Positions 17,324 to 24,825 of a stretch of DNA of 64,000 nucleotides are shown here, piece by piece. Numbering within the stretch: position 1 is the stretch's first letter; every line of letters starts with the position of its first letter. The notes beneath the pieces were generated by a model. The model worked only from the letters and a program-made list of their open reading frames with translations, was not told the DNA's origin and ran no database searches. The position numbers were made by a program, and so were the translations under genes. Source of the DNA: Candidatus Woesearchaeota archaeon. GTDB lineage: Archaea > Nanobdellota > Nanobdellia > Woesearchaeales > JACPBO01. The stretch covers positions 124,001 through 188,000 of the forward strand of contig JAUSCS010000013.1 of NCBI GenBank assembly GCA_030651135.1. The letters run 5' to 3'.

Positions 17324-17467
17324 TTACCTCTTTATTTTCAATAAAAAGCCATCTTTGTGCTTTTCAAATTCAATTTCCTGGCCTTTGTCCAGATGCTCAT
17401 ATTCAGCGAGCACTTTAGGTATCGTTATTATTAACTGCCCTGACTGAAGTTTTTGGATCTTTACCAT
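17324..17467 (-). CDS. AbrB/SpoVT-type DNA-binding protein upstream of the antiporter
   Basis: A 47-residue ORF: starts MVKIQKLQSGQLIITIPKVL and continues AEYEHLDKGQEIEFEKHKDG before ending FLLKIKR. The GQLIITIPK strand-turn and the hydrophobic tail are the swapped-hairpin AbrB pattern. It ends one base before the antiporter start, so it probably regulates its own operon. Divergent from another AbrB-like gene at 17676. Confidence 0.8.
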   Translation of the reverse strand: MVKIQKLQSGQLIITIPKVLAEYEHLDKGQEIEFEKHKDGFLLKIKR

Positions 17468-17588
17468 ACTATTATTTTAAATGGTTTTTATTATATTTTT
17501 TGATATGTTTTTAATAATTATCTATTTAATAGTATATAAAGGTTGCGGTTTTAATTAGTATTTACTTAATAATAGTTACAAATAGAAA

Positions 17589-17637
17589 GATTTAAATATT
17601 GACCTCGTATTTTTGATGTATATTTTATACATCAAAA
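17589..17637 (+). promoter_or_regulatory. TATA box and palindromic operator of the 17.7-22.5 kb operon
   Basis: GATTTAAATATT (17589-17600) is a good archaeal TATA box. A perfect 12-bp inverted repeat, TTTTGATGTATA-TTT-TATACATCAAAA, spans 17611-17637, exactly where transcription would start (about 25 bases downstream). Position and symmetry suggest a repressor operator, plausibly for the AbrB-like first gene product. Confidence 0.65.
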
Positions 17638-17675
17638 GGGGTTCTATAGGCATACGGATAATTCAGGGGTTAAAA

Positions 17676-17825
17676 TTGAAGAATAAACAATTTGTGCTGA
17701 CAAAAAGAATAGCCAAGCATGGAAGGCAGAACATAATAATTATTCCTTCATTCTTGCAAGATCAACTGAAGCCGAAGACAATTGTGAAATTGACGATTGA
17801 TGTTGTGAGAGAGGTAGAAAACTAA
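17676..17825 (+). CDS. AbrB-like regulator, first gene of the repeat-protein/radical SAM operon
   Basis: 49 residues from TTG 17676, chosen because AGGGGTT lies just upstream; an ATG at 17613 falls inside the operator. The sequence KNKQFVLTKRIAKHGRQNII, IIPSFLQDQLKPKTIVKLTI is a basic AbrB-type swapped hairpin. Its stop overlaps the next ATG (TAATG). Likely an autoregulator binding the palindrome at 17611-17637. Confidence 0.7.
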   Translation: MKNKQFVLTKRIAKHGRQNIIIIPSFLQDQLKPKTIVKLTIDVVREVEN

Positions 17826-20800
17826 TGAAATCACGCCCAACTTCAGAAACAGTGGATGAAATAGTTGATTTTATATTAATACACGAAGGCCCAGATTTAG
17901 ATAGACGGGCGCATCATAAGAAAAAACGAGTTCGATATGCAGATTTAGATGCAGCACTAAGCAGGATCCATCAAGAAGGACTTTTGCTTGATTTAAAAGA
18001 TTATCATTTTAATTATATTTTAAATATATGGAGTGCAGATAGAAGAAATGGCAATCCTTTAGGAAGAGAAATGACTGGTTTATTAATAGAGAGATTAAAG
18101 CGGAGATATGGCTCTTTGATTGAAGTTATAAAAAATATAAAAAAAGATGATTTCCATAATGAAGAGTTTGAATTCAAAAATAAAGATGGTGTCGTAAAAT
18201 ATAACCCAATACAGATGTTGCAATACGTTTATGCAAATTCTCCAAGCACAGCAGTTACAGATTGGCTACAAAATAATCCTGATGAAGAAGTAAGAAAAGA
18301 GTATGCTGGAATAAAACCATGGCATTTTGCAAGAGTTCCTTTAAATACATGGAAAGGAGAAGAAGGCAAGAAGAATGGAAGAGAACTGACAGGACAGCTG
18401 ATAGAAAGGCTAAAGCGGAGATATGGCTCTTTGATTGAGGTCATAAAGAACATAAAACAAGATGATTTTTTAAATGAGCAGTTTGAATTCAAAAATAAAG
18501 ACGGCGTCATAGAATACAAGCTGGGACAGATGTTACTATCTGATTATGCAGGTTCACCCACTGCAGCAGTTACAGATTGGCTACAAAACAATCCTGATGA
18601 AGAAATTCGCAAAGAATATGCTGGTATAAAACCATGGCATTTTGGAATGGCTCCTAAAAATACTTGGCAAGGCGAGGAAGGTAAGAAGAATGGAAGAGAA
18701 CTGACAGGACAGCTGATAGAAAGGCTAAAGCAGAGATATGGCTCTTTGATTGAGGTCATAAAGAACATAAAACAAGATGATTTCCATAATGAACAGTTTG
18801 AATTTAAAAATAAAGATGGGGTCATAAGCTATGATTTAGAACAAATGTTACTTAGAGTTTATGCAGATTCTCCAAGCGCAGCAATTACAGATTGGCTACA
18901 AAACAATCCTGATGAAGAAATTCGCAAAGCATATGCTGGAATAAAACCTTGGCATTTTGGAAAAACTACTCAAGGTAGTTGGAAAGGAGAAGAAGGCAAG
19001 AAGAATGGAAGAGAACTGACAGGACAGCTGATAGAAAGGCTAAAGCAGAGATATGGCTCTTTTATTGAGGTCATAAAGAAGATTAAACAAGATGATTTCC
19101 ATAATGAAGAGTTTGAATTTAAAAATAAAGAGGGCATAATAAGGTACAATCTATGGTCAATGTTAACCTATGTTTATGCAAATTCTCCAAGCACAGCAGT
19201 TACAGATTGGCTACAAAGCAATCCTGATGAAGAAATTCGCAAAGAATATGTTGGAATAAGGCCATGGCATTTTGGAATGGTTCCTCAGGGTACATGGAAA
19301 GGCAAAGATGGGAAGAAGAATGGAAGAGAACTGACAGGACAGCTGATAGAAAGGCTAAAGCAGAGATATGGCTCTTTTATTGAGGTCATAAAGAACATAA
19401 AACAAGATGATTTTTTAAATGAACAGCTTGAATTTAAAAATAAAGATGGCATAATAAGGTACAATCTATGGTCAATGTTAACCTGTGTTTATGCACATTC
19501 TCCAAGCACAGCAGTAATGGACTGGATACAAAACAATCCTAATGAAGAAATTAGCAAAGAATATGCTGGTATAAGGCCATGGCATTTTGGAATGGCTCCT
19601 TTGAATACATGGAGAGGTGAAGAAGGCAAGAAGAATGGAAGAGAACTGACAGGGAAGTTAATAGGAAGGCTAACGCAGAGATATGGTTCTTTAATTGAGG
19701 TTATAAAGAATATAAGACTTGATGATTTTCATAATGAACAGTTTGAATTTAAAAATAAAGAAGGCGGTATAGAATACAATTTATTGTCGATGCTAGGTTA
19801 TGTTTATGCAAATTCCCCAAGCGCAGCAATTACAGATTGGCTACAAAGCAATCCTGATGAAGAAATTCGCAAAGAATATGCTGGAATAAGGCCATGGCAT
19901 TTTGGAATGGCTCCTAAAAATACTTGGCAAGGCGAGGAAGGTAAGAAGAATGGGAGAGAGTTGACAGGACTTTTAATAGAAAGATTAAAGCAAAGGTATG
20001 GCTCTTTGATTGAAGTTATAAAAAACATTAGACAAAATGATTTTCATGATGAGCAATTTGAATTTAAAAATAGAGATGGTGTGATAAGATATAATCTAGA
20101 ATCAATGGTGGTGATTGTTTATACAAGTTCTCCAAGTGCAGCAGTAATGGACTGGGTAAAACACCAGCCAAAGCATATAAAAGAAAAATACTCATTTGTC
20201 AGACCTATACATTTTATTGGCTCAACAGAGACTAGAGGAAGAAGATTGACTGGAAAATTCAGTGCTTATGATTTATCAAAAATCAAAAAACAAAAGACAT
20301 ATGATACCTCGATATTTGGCTTTACCCAGTATCACTCTAGTGATAAGGGGGCAATAAGGGATATAATGGCTGAAGAAGCATCCAAAGTTCTAGGAGACAC
20401 TAGTATTGCTTATTTAGGTTTAGAAACAGAAAGATTCCAGAGTTTATTAAGTGTTTATGAATTGCTTAATCTTGATAGTTTCTCATCCACTATTATTGAG
20501 AGAGCTATAAGAGTTTATAATGCGATGAAAGCAGTACAGCAAAGAAAAATGCACGGAAAGGCTCTAAAGGGCATAGAGATAATCCACAACAGTTTAGATA
20601 AAGAAGTTAGTCAAATGCATGATAGAAAATACAACTATGTTAACTACGACTTCACTGGCCACCTGAGCCAGGACAAAGAAAGAGCAATAGGAGCTTTATT
20701 TGAGAATAACTTGCTGGCAGATACTGCTGTTATTTATATCACTTTACAGGAAACTGAATTATCAAAAGAAAGAGCGAAGAGAGCAGGTTTTGAAGATCAA

Positions 20801-20953
20801 GTTAAGGCTTTAAACCAGATGATGCAAAGTTATGCGAAAACACATTCATGCGAGCAGATGTTTACCTTGGATTATCAAGGCGGTACTAGCGAAAGAAAGA
20901 TGACACCCATGATTGTTATGGGTTATAAGGTGAGAAAATGTCAGGCTACCTAA
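17825..20953 (+). CDS. Giant repeat protein with methyltransferase-like C-terminus
   Basis: 1042 residues. Residues 80-804 are seven near-identical modules of 105 residues (the last shorter), each opening GRELTGQLIERLKQRYGSLI, continuing EVIKNIKQDDF, FEFKNKDGVIRYNL, SPSTAVTDWLQNNPDEEIRK and closing with KPWHFG and a W. A degenerate eighth start (GRRLTG) is at 805. The basic, Trp- and helix-rich modules look like nucleic-acid-binding repeats, but I cannot name the family. Residues ~850-1042 look Rossmann-like (DTSIAYLGLETERFQSLLS, IIERAIRVYNAMKA, YVNYDFTGHLSQ, ADTAVIYITLQETE), reminiscent of phage-type methyltransferase-like proteins such as TcmP; no definite SAM motif is visible. It overlaps neighbours by 1 and 16 bases. 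Confidence 0.85.
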   Translation: MKSRPTSETVDEIVDFILIHEGPDLDRRAHHKKKRVRYADLDAALSRIHQEGLLLDLKDYHFNYILNIWSADRRNGNPLGREMTGLLIERLKRRYGSLIEVIKNIKKDDFHNEEFEFKNKDGVVKYNPIQMLQYVYANSPSTAVTDWLQNNPDEEVRKEYAGIKPWHFARVPLNTWKGEEGKKNGRELTGQLIERLKRRYGSLIEVIKNIKQDDFLNEQFEFKNKDGVIEYKLGQMLLSDYAGSPTAAVTDWLQNNPDEEIRKEYAGIKPWHFGMAPKNTWQGEEGKKNGRELTGQLIERLKQRYGSLIEVIKNIKQDDFHNEQFEFKNKDGVISYDLEQMLLRVYADSPSAAITDWLQNNPDEEIRKAYAGIKPWHFGKTTQGSWKGEEGKKNGRELTGQLIERLKQRYGSFIEVIKKIKQDDFHNEEFEFKNKEGIIRYNLWSMLTYVYANSPSTAVTDWLQSNPDEEIRKEYVGIRPWHFGMVPQGTWKGKDGKKNGRELTGQLIERLKQRYGSFIEVIKNIKQDDFLNEQLEFKNKDGIIRYNLWSMLTCVYAHSPSTAVMDWIQNNPNEEISKEYAGIRPWHFGMAPLNTWRGEEGKKNGRELTGKLIGRLTQRYGSLIEVIKNIRLDDFHNEQFEFKNKEGGIEYNLLSMLGYVYANSPSAAITDWLQSNPDEEIRKEYAGIRPWHFGMAPKNTWQGEEGKKNGRELTGLLIERLKQRYGSLIEVIKNIRQNDFHDEQFEFKNRDGVIRYNLESMVVIVYTSSPSAAVMDWVKHQPKHIKEKYSFVRPIHFIGSTETRGRRLTGKFSAYDLSKIKKQKTYDTSIFGFTQYHSSDKGAIRDIMAEEASKVLGDTSIAYLGLETERFQSLLSVYELLNLDSFSSTIIERAIRVYNAMKAVQQRKMHGKALKGIEIIHNSLDKEVSQMHDRKYNYVNYDFTGHLSQDKERAIGALFENNLLADTAVIYITLQETELSKERAKRAGFEDQVKALNQMMQSYAKTHSCEQMFTLDYQGGTSERKMTPMIVMGYKVRKCQAT
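18062..20236 (+). repeat. In-gene tandem repeat array, 315-bp period, seven units
   Basis: Units start at codons for GRE(M/L)TG at residues 80, 185, 290, 395, 500, 605 and 710 of the 1042-aa protein. Neighbouring units share long identical nucleotide tracts, including third positions, so the array has expanded or been homogenised recently. The residues differing most between units are at the turn after MAP/VPL/TTQ and in the segment after the KNKDG motif, which may be the specificity-determining positions. Confidence 0.95.
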
Positions 20954-21342
20954 CAACTTCATATTTTATGAAAAAAGAAAAGGACCCAGATGCAACAATT
21001 ATTGCAATCTGCAGAAAGTCTCTTCCCTTCATCCCGCGAATATACGAAAGAATGCCTTTTTTTGGACCTTCAGTAGAACTATTAAGGCAGTACAAGGCAG
21101 AAGAGATGGGTTGGGAACAATACAGGGAGATTTATAAGAATGAGCAAAGGGCGCATTTTAAAGAAAGGCCGGATGATTTTAGGAATCTGTTAAAGAGAGC
21201 GCGGCTAGAAAAGATTATTTTATGTTGTTATGAAAAAACTAATCAAGAAAAAAATAATTGCCATAGATACTTGTTATTTGAAATTTTAAAACAAATTGCT
21301 CAAAAGGAGAGATATAACACAGAATTTGTAGAAGAAAAATGA
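20938..21342 (+). CDS. DUF488 family protein
   Basis: 134 residues. The DUF488 hallmarks are near the C-terminus: IILCCYEKTNQEKNNCHRYL, i.e. a strand-end Cys followed by Glu and then CHR. The N-terminus (TTSYFMKKEKDPDATIIAIC) and GWEQYREIYKNEQ fit the family. DUF488 proteins often neighbour DNA-modification and mobile genes; their chemistry is not established as far as I know. It overlaps the repeat-protein gene by 16 bases and the radical SAM gene by four, so the three are translated together. Confidence 0.85.
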   Translation: MSGYLTTSYFMKKEKDPDATIIAICRKSLPFIPRIYERMPFFGPSVELLRQYKAEEMGWEQYREIYKNEQRAHFKERPDDFRNLLKRARLEKIILCCYEKTNQEKNNCHRYLLFEILKQIAQKERYNTEFVEEK

Positions 21343-22457
21343 CAACTTTAGATAATTTTCAGCCTAGGAGAATATACGTATATTCTAGTGTTGTAGATAA
21401 TGATATAACCAAAAAGATTTTGCAAAAATATGAAGGGGTGCCTATGGAGATAGTTGAAACCCAAAAAGCAACAGAAATAGTCCCTACAAAGGACAAATCT
21501 TTTACTAGTGTTGTTAATGATGCAAAACAATTACTTATGCTTGGAACCACTGATAATTTTATTGAACATTTCCCAACAAGGGATGAACCTTATTGCGCTG
21601 GTTTAACAAAAATAAAGCCAATAACAAATGGATGTTATTTTTCTTGTGAATATTGCTATCTGCAGCAAACATACCGAAAAATAATGCCTTTCATAAAATT
21701 TAATGTGAACTGCAACGATTTAGTTGCACAAATAAAACAAAGAATGGCAAAAGGGGAAAAAGAGGTTTATGATATGGGTGAATTACAAGATAGCCTAGCT
21801 TTCGATGAGCTCTATCCGCTAACAAAAATATTGGTTCCGTTATTTGCTAAGTCAGATTCAAAGCTATTATTGTTAACAAAGTCAGATTGTATAGATAATC
21901 TGCTTGACTTAGAGCACAATGGCCAGACAATCGTTTCATGGAGTATCAATTGTGATTTTGTCACAGACAATCTTGAACATAGAACGGCCAGTTTAGACCA
22001 AAGAATCGAAGCAGCAAGAAAAGTGCAAGAAAAAGGGTATGAAGTGAGATTTCGCTTTGATCCTCTTTTAATGTTTGATGGCTGGCAAAATAAATATGCG
22101 CAAATGGTTGAAAAAGTGTTATCTAATGTGAGCCCAACTAGAATAACTCTTGGTAGCTTCAGGCTGGAAAGGGGGCTTTTTAGGCACATCAGGGAGAGAT
22201 TTCCACGCAGTATCTTGTTAGATGAAAGCAAATTAGCTATAATAACCTCTAAAGGACAAGCGAAAAGAGTAAGGTTTGAAGATGGCAAAGAAAGATATGA
22301 ACCAGATATAAGGGCAGAGTTATATCGTTTCGTAATTGAAGAAATCAAAAAAAGAAGTGATGCGGTTATTGCATTATGCAAAGAATCTGTTAGCATGTGG
22401 GAACAGGCTGGCCTGACACTAGACAAAGATAACTGCAAATGCCATTGCAAATTCTAA
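21339..22457 (+). CDS. Radical SAM protein, spore photoproduct lyase-like
   Basis: 372 residues. The radical SAM cluster motif CxxxCxxC appears as ITNGCYFSCEYCYLQQTYRK near residue 100. The layout (IVSWSINCDFVTDNLEHRTA, RIEAARKVQEKGYEVRFRFD, then RITLGSFRLERGLFRHIRER) matches the spore photoproduct lyase family, which repairs thymine dimers using a 5'-deoxyadenosyl radical. Many SPL-like proteins are not photoproduct lyases, so the substrate is open. The C-terminus ends in a Cys-rich NCKCHCKF. Last gene of the operon. Confidence 0.88.
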   Translation: MTTLDNFQPRRIYVYSSVVDNDITKKILQKYEGVPMEIVETQKATEIVPTKDKSFTSVVNDAKQLLMLGTTDNFIEHFPTRDEPYCAGLTKIKPITNGCYFSCEYCYLQQTYRKIMPFIKFNVNCNDLVAQIKQRMAKGEKEVYDMGELQDSLAFDELYPLTKILVPLFAKSDSKLLLLTKSDCIDNLLDLEHNGQTIVSWSINCDFVTDNLEHRTASLDQRIEAARKVQEKGYEVRFRFDPLLMFDGWQNKYAQMVEKVLSNVSPTRITLGSFRLERGLFRHIRERFPRSILLDESKLAIITSKGQAKRVRFEDGKERYEPDIRAELYRFVIEEIKKRSDAVIALCKESVSMWEQAGLTLDKDNCKCHCKF

Positions 22458-22471
22458 CAGGAGTTAAAAAT

Positions 22472-23344
22472 TTAAAATTTTAGTCTTCTAATTTCTTCCG
22501 CCATATCACTCGCCAAATAACTATAACCTTTATGTTTTTTCAATAAAATATCGCCGATCAATCCATTGAAATACGCAGCATTAACAGCAGATTGCCATAG
22601 ATCCCTGCTCTGCGCCAGAAAGCCAACACACAATCCTGCTAAAACATCACCTGTTCCTGCCTTTGTCATTCCTGCATTGCCTGTTTTGTTGTAAGCTATT
22701 TTGTTTTTAGAGATTATTGCATCAATCGGGCCTTTCAAAAGGATTATATTGTTTTTTATCCTGCTTTTTAATGTTTTCAGTATTAATTCTGCTTTCTTTT
22801 CGATGTTTTTTTCATTTATTATTTTTTTGATGATATTTTCACTTATTCTGGAATTTTTCAACAATAATTTCAATTCTAAAATGTGCGGCGTAATGATTGC
22901 ATTATTAGCATCATTTATCGAGATAACCTTTATCCCGTCAGCATCTATAACTAGCTTTTTATTAAGATTTTTAATTTTTTTAAAAAAAATCCTTGCAAAT
23001 TCTTTTGTTTCTTCTTCAACAGCCATTCCATTTCCAATTAATATTGCATCAATATTTTTAGAAAAACCGATAATTTCATCAATGTGCCTTTTATTCAGAT
23101 AATCACCATCTAATTTTTTTGTAACCAGATCTGCGCTCAGGCAATTTAATGCCCACGCCACTTTTGAAGGAGCAAATACAGTTACAATATCCGCACCTGA
23201 TCTTAATGCAGCAATTCCCGCTAATGCCAATGTCCCTGTATAACCTAGACTGCCGCCTATGATGGCAACTCTTCCGTTCTGCCCTTTATGGCTTTCAGGA
23301 TTCCTTTTTGGAAGTTTTATGGAGTTTTTTGTTAAATATTTCAT
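22472..23344 (-). CDS. nnrD: ADP-dependent NAD(P)H-hydrate dehydratase
   Basis: Repairs hydrated NADH and NADPH (NAXD/carbohydrate-kinase-like fold). The 290-residue protein carries KGQNGRVAIIGGSLGYTGTL, ALRSGADIVTVFAP, KLVIDADGIKVI, NAIITPHILELKLLL and the catalytic GMTKAGTGDVLAG. The fused NnrE epimerase domain seen in many organisms is absent. Last gene of the operon headed by tRNA-Ala genes, ten bases after mazG. Confidence 0.93.
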   Translation of the reverse strand: MKYLTKNSIKLPKRNPESHKGQNGRVAIIGGSLGYTGTLALAGIAALRSGADIVTVFAPSKVAWALNCLSADLVTKKLDGDYLNKRHIDEIIGFSKNIDAILIGNGMAVEEETKEFARIFFKKIKNLNKKLVIDADGIKVISINDANNAIITPHILELKLLLKNSRISENIIKKIINEKNIEKKAELILKTLKSRIKNNIILLKGPIDAIISKNKIAYNKTGNAGMTKAGTGDVLAGLCVGFLAQSRDLWQSAVNAAYFNGLIGDILLKKHKGYSYLASDMAEEIRRLKF

Positions 23345-23354
23345 GGTAAGTTTG

Positions 23355-23738
23355 TTATTTTCTTTGTTTATGTTCTTTCTCTTTTTTCTTTATCTCATTC
23401 CATCTTTTCACAGCCTCTTCGCTGCTCTTCACAGTTTCATTCCCGAAAACCCATGGCTTCCTTCTTATCAGTTTTTCTTTTACGCCGTCTATGACTTCTT
23501 TTGTTGTGAACAGCTTTTTCTCTTCTGCTATTGCGCAAATAAACAGAATGTCATAAAAAAGATCACCAAGCTCTTCCTTTAAATTTTCATAATCTTTTTT
23601 GTCAACAGCTTTAATGATTTCTTTTGCCTCGCTTAATATCTTTTTTTTGTGCTTTTCAATAGTCTGCTCTTTAGCCCAGGGGCATTTTTCAAGGGTTTTT
23701 TTGATCGCGATAACCAGCTCTTCAAAGCTTTGCTTCAT
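23355..23738 (-). CDS. mazG: MazG-family nucleotide pyrophosphohydrolase
   Basis: 127-residue single-domain MazG protein. It has CPWAKEQTIEKHKKKILSEA with the first acidic pair, LKEELGDLFYDILF with the EELGD metal motif at 55-59, and RRKPWVFGNETV. It hydrolyses NTPs or modified nucleotides to NMP and PPi. It overlaps the phosphoesterase gene by four bases; a housecleaning role fits the neighbours. Confidence 0.92.
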   Translation of the reverse strand: MKQSFEELVIAIKKTLEKCPWAKEQTIEKHKKKILSEAKEIIKAVDKKDYENLKEELGDLFYDILFICAIAEEKKLFTTKEVIDGVKEKLIRRKPWVFGNETVKSSEEAVKRWNEIKKKEKEHKQRK

Positions 23739-24214
23739 TTTATCTCAATAAACTCAACATTGTCTTTTTCCAGATCCAGCAATGCAATTGTATGGATAGG
23801 ATTTCCCAGATAATGCGTTCCCGGGTTTATGATCCTTGTTTTTCCTATTTTCTCATCTTTTGCTTTGTGATCATGCCCGTGCAGGATATAGTCGTATTTC
23901 CCTGAAAGCGCAAGTTCATTAATGTTGTCAGGCTTATGAATCAAAAATAGTTTTTTGTTTGACAGATTCAGCTCAGAGGAAATGCCGAGAAATTCTCCGC
24001 CAATCTCTTTTATTCTCTCTTTCATCAGTTCAACATCGCCGTCGCAGTTCCCTTTTATAAACTTCATTTTCAGTCCTTTGAAATAAAGCGCTGTAACAGG
24101 TGCAACAAGATCTCCAAGATGAATCACAAGATCAACTTTTCTATTCTTAAAAATATCAACAGCTTTCTTTATGTTCGGGATATTGTCGTGCGTGTCTGAT
24201 ATTATGCCGATCAT
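23735..24214 (-). CDS. Metallophosphoesterase, YfcE/MJ0936-like
   Basis: 159 residues with the calcineurin-like motifs in order: IGIISDTHDNIPN, VIHLGDLVAP, FIKGNCDGDVEL, LFLIHKPDNI and YILHGHDHKAKD, ending INPGTHYLGNP. Such archaeal proteins hydrolyse phosphodiesters with Mn/Ni. The fourth motif has His-Lys-Pro where His-Gly is usual. Overlaps both neighbours by four bases. Confidence 0.92.
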   Translation of the reverse strand: MIGIISDTHDNIPNIKKAVDIFKNRKVDLVIHLGDLVAPVTALYFKGLKMKFIKGNCDGDVELMKERIKEIGGEFLGISSELNLSNKKLFLIHKPDNINELALSGKYDYILHGHDHKAKDEKIGKTRIINPGTHYLGNPIHTIALLDLEKDNVEFIEIK

Positions 24215-24825
24215 TTTATCTCCTCTCTTTCTTTTTCAAATTCTTCTACAAATAGTTTTGTGAATTCATGCCTTTTTTTAACTATTTGTTTAGCAGTTTC
24301 TGTGCCAACAGAAGTTTCATCAATCTTCATTAGCTTATTTTTTATATGATATAAAGTCGAAAAATCATCATCTGAAACAAAAGGTCTTTTTTTATATGAA
24401 CCGCCGTCAAATGTTCTAGCTATGCCTACTGCACCTGTAGCTTCAATTCTATCAGCGTCTTTGATTATCTGCGCTTCTGTTGTTTCCGCTTTAAGGCCCT
24501 TGCTCCATCTATGAACTTCTATGCAGTGCTTTATTTTCTTTATCTTTTCCTCATTAAAGTTTAATTTTTTTAAAATCTTTTCAGCAATCTTAGAACTCTC
24601 CTCGGCATGGCATAAGTTTTTTTCTTTTGTTATTTGTTCGATGCCTCTTCCAGCATCATGCAATAAAGCTGCTGCTTCTATGATATCCAAATTGCCGCCT
24701 TCTTTTTGTTGCAATATCCTGGCAATTTTCAAAACCCTCAGCGTATGATCCCATCTATCTGGATTGGTATTCTTGAAATAAGGTTCTGCCAGCTTTTTTA
24801 GTCTTTCTATATCTTTGTTATTCAT
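24211..24825 (-). CDS. HD-domain phosphohydrolase
   Basis: 204 residues. The HD superfamily residues are visible: DRWDHTLRVLKIARIL (first His), EAAALLHDAGRGIEQ (HD), KHCIEVHRWSKGLKAE and IKDADRIEATGAVGIA. The family hydrolyses nucleotides or phosphoesters; the substrate here is unknown. It overlaps both neighbours (8 and 4 bases) inside the housecleaning operon. Confidence 0.9.
   Translation of the reverse strand: MNNKDIERLKKLAEPYFKNTNPDRWDHTLRVLKIARILQQKEGGNLDIIEAAALLHDAGRGIEQITKEKNLCHAEESSKIAEKILKKLNFNEEKIKKIKHCIEVHRWSKGLKAETTEAQIIKDADRIEATGAVGIARTFDGGSYKKRPFVSDDDFSTLYHIKNKLMKIDETSVGTETAKQIVKKRHEFTKLFVEEFEKEREEIK

Noticed and set aside
18229-20028. Three antisense open frames inside the 1042-aa repeat gene
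   Set aside because: They repeat with the 315-bp period and are mirror readings of the repeats; no ribosome-binding sites or family features.
18062-20236. CRISPR-like array
   Set aside because: The repeats are 315 bp, contiguous and coding in one frame; there are no spacers.
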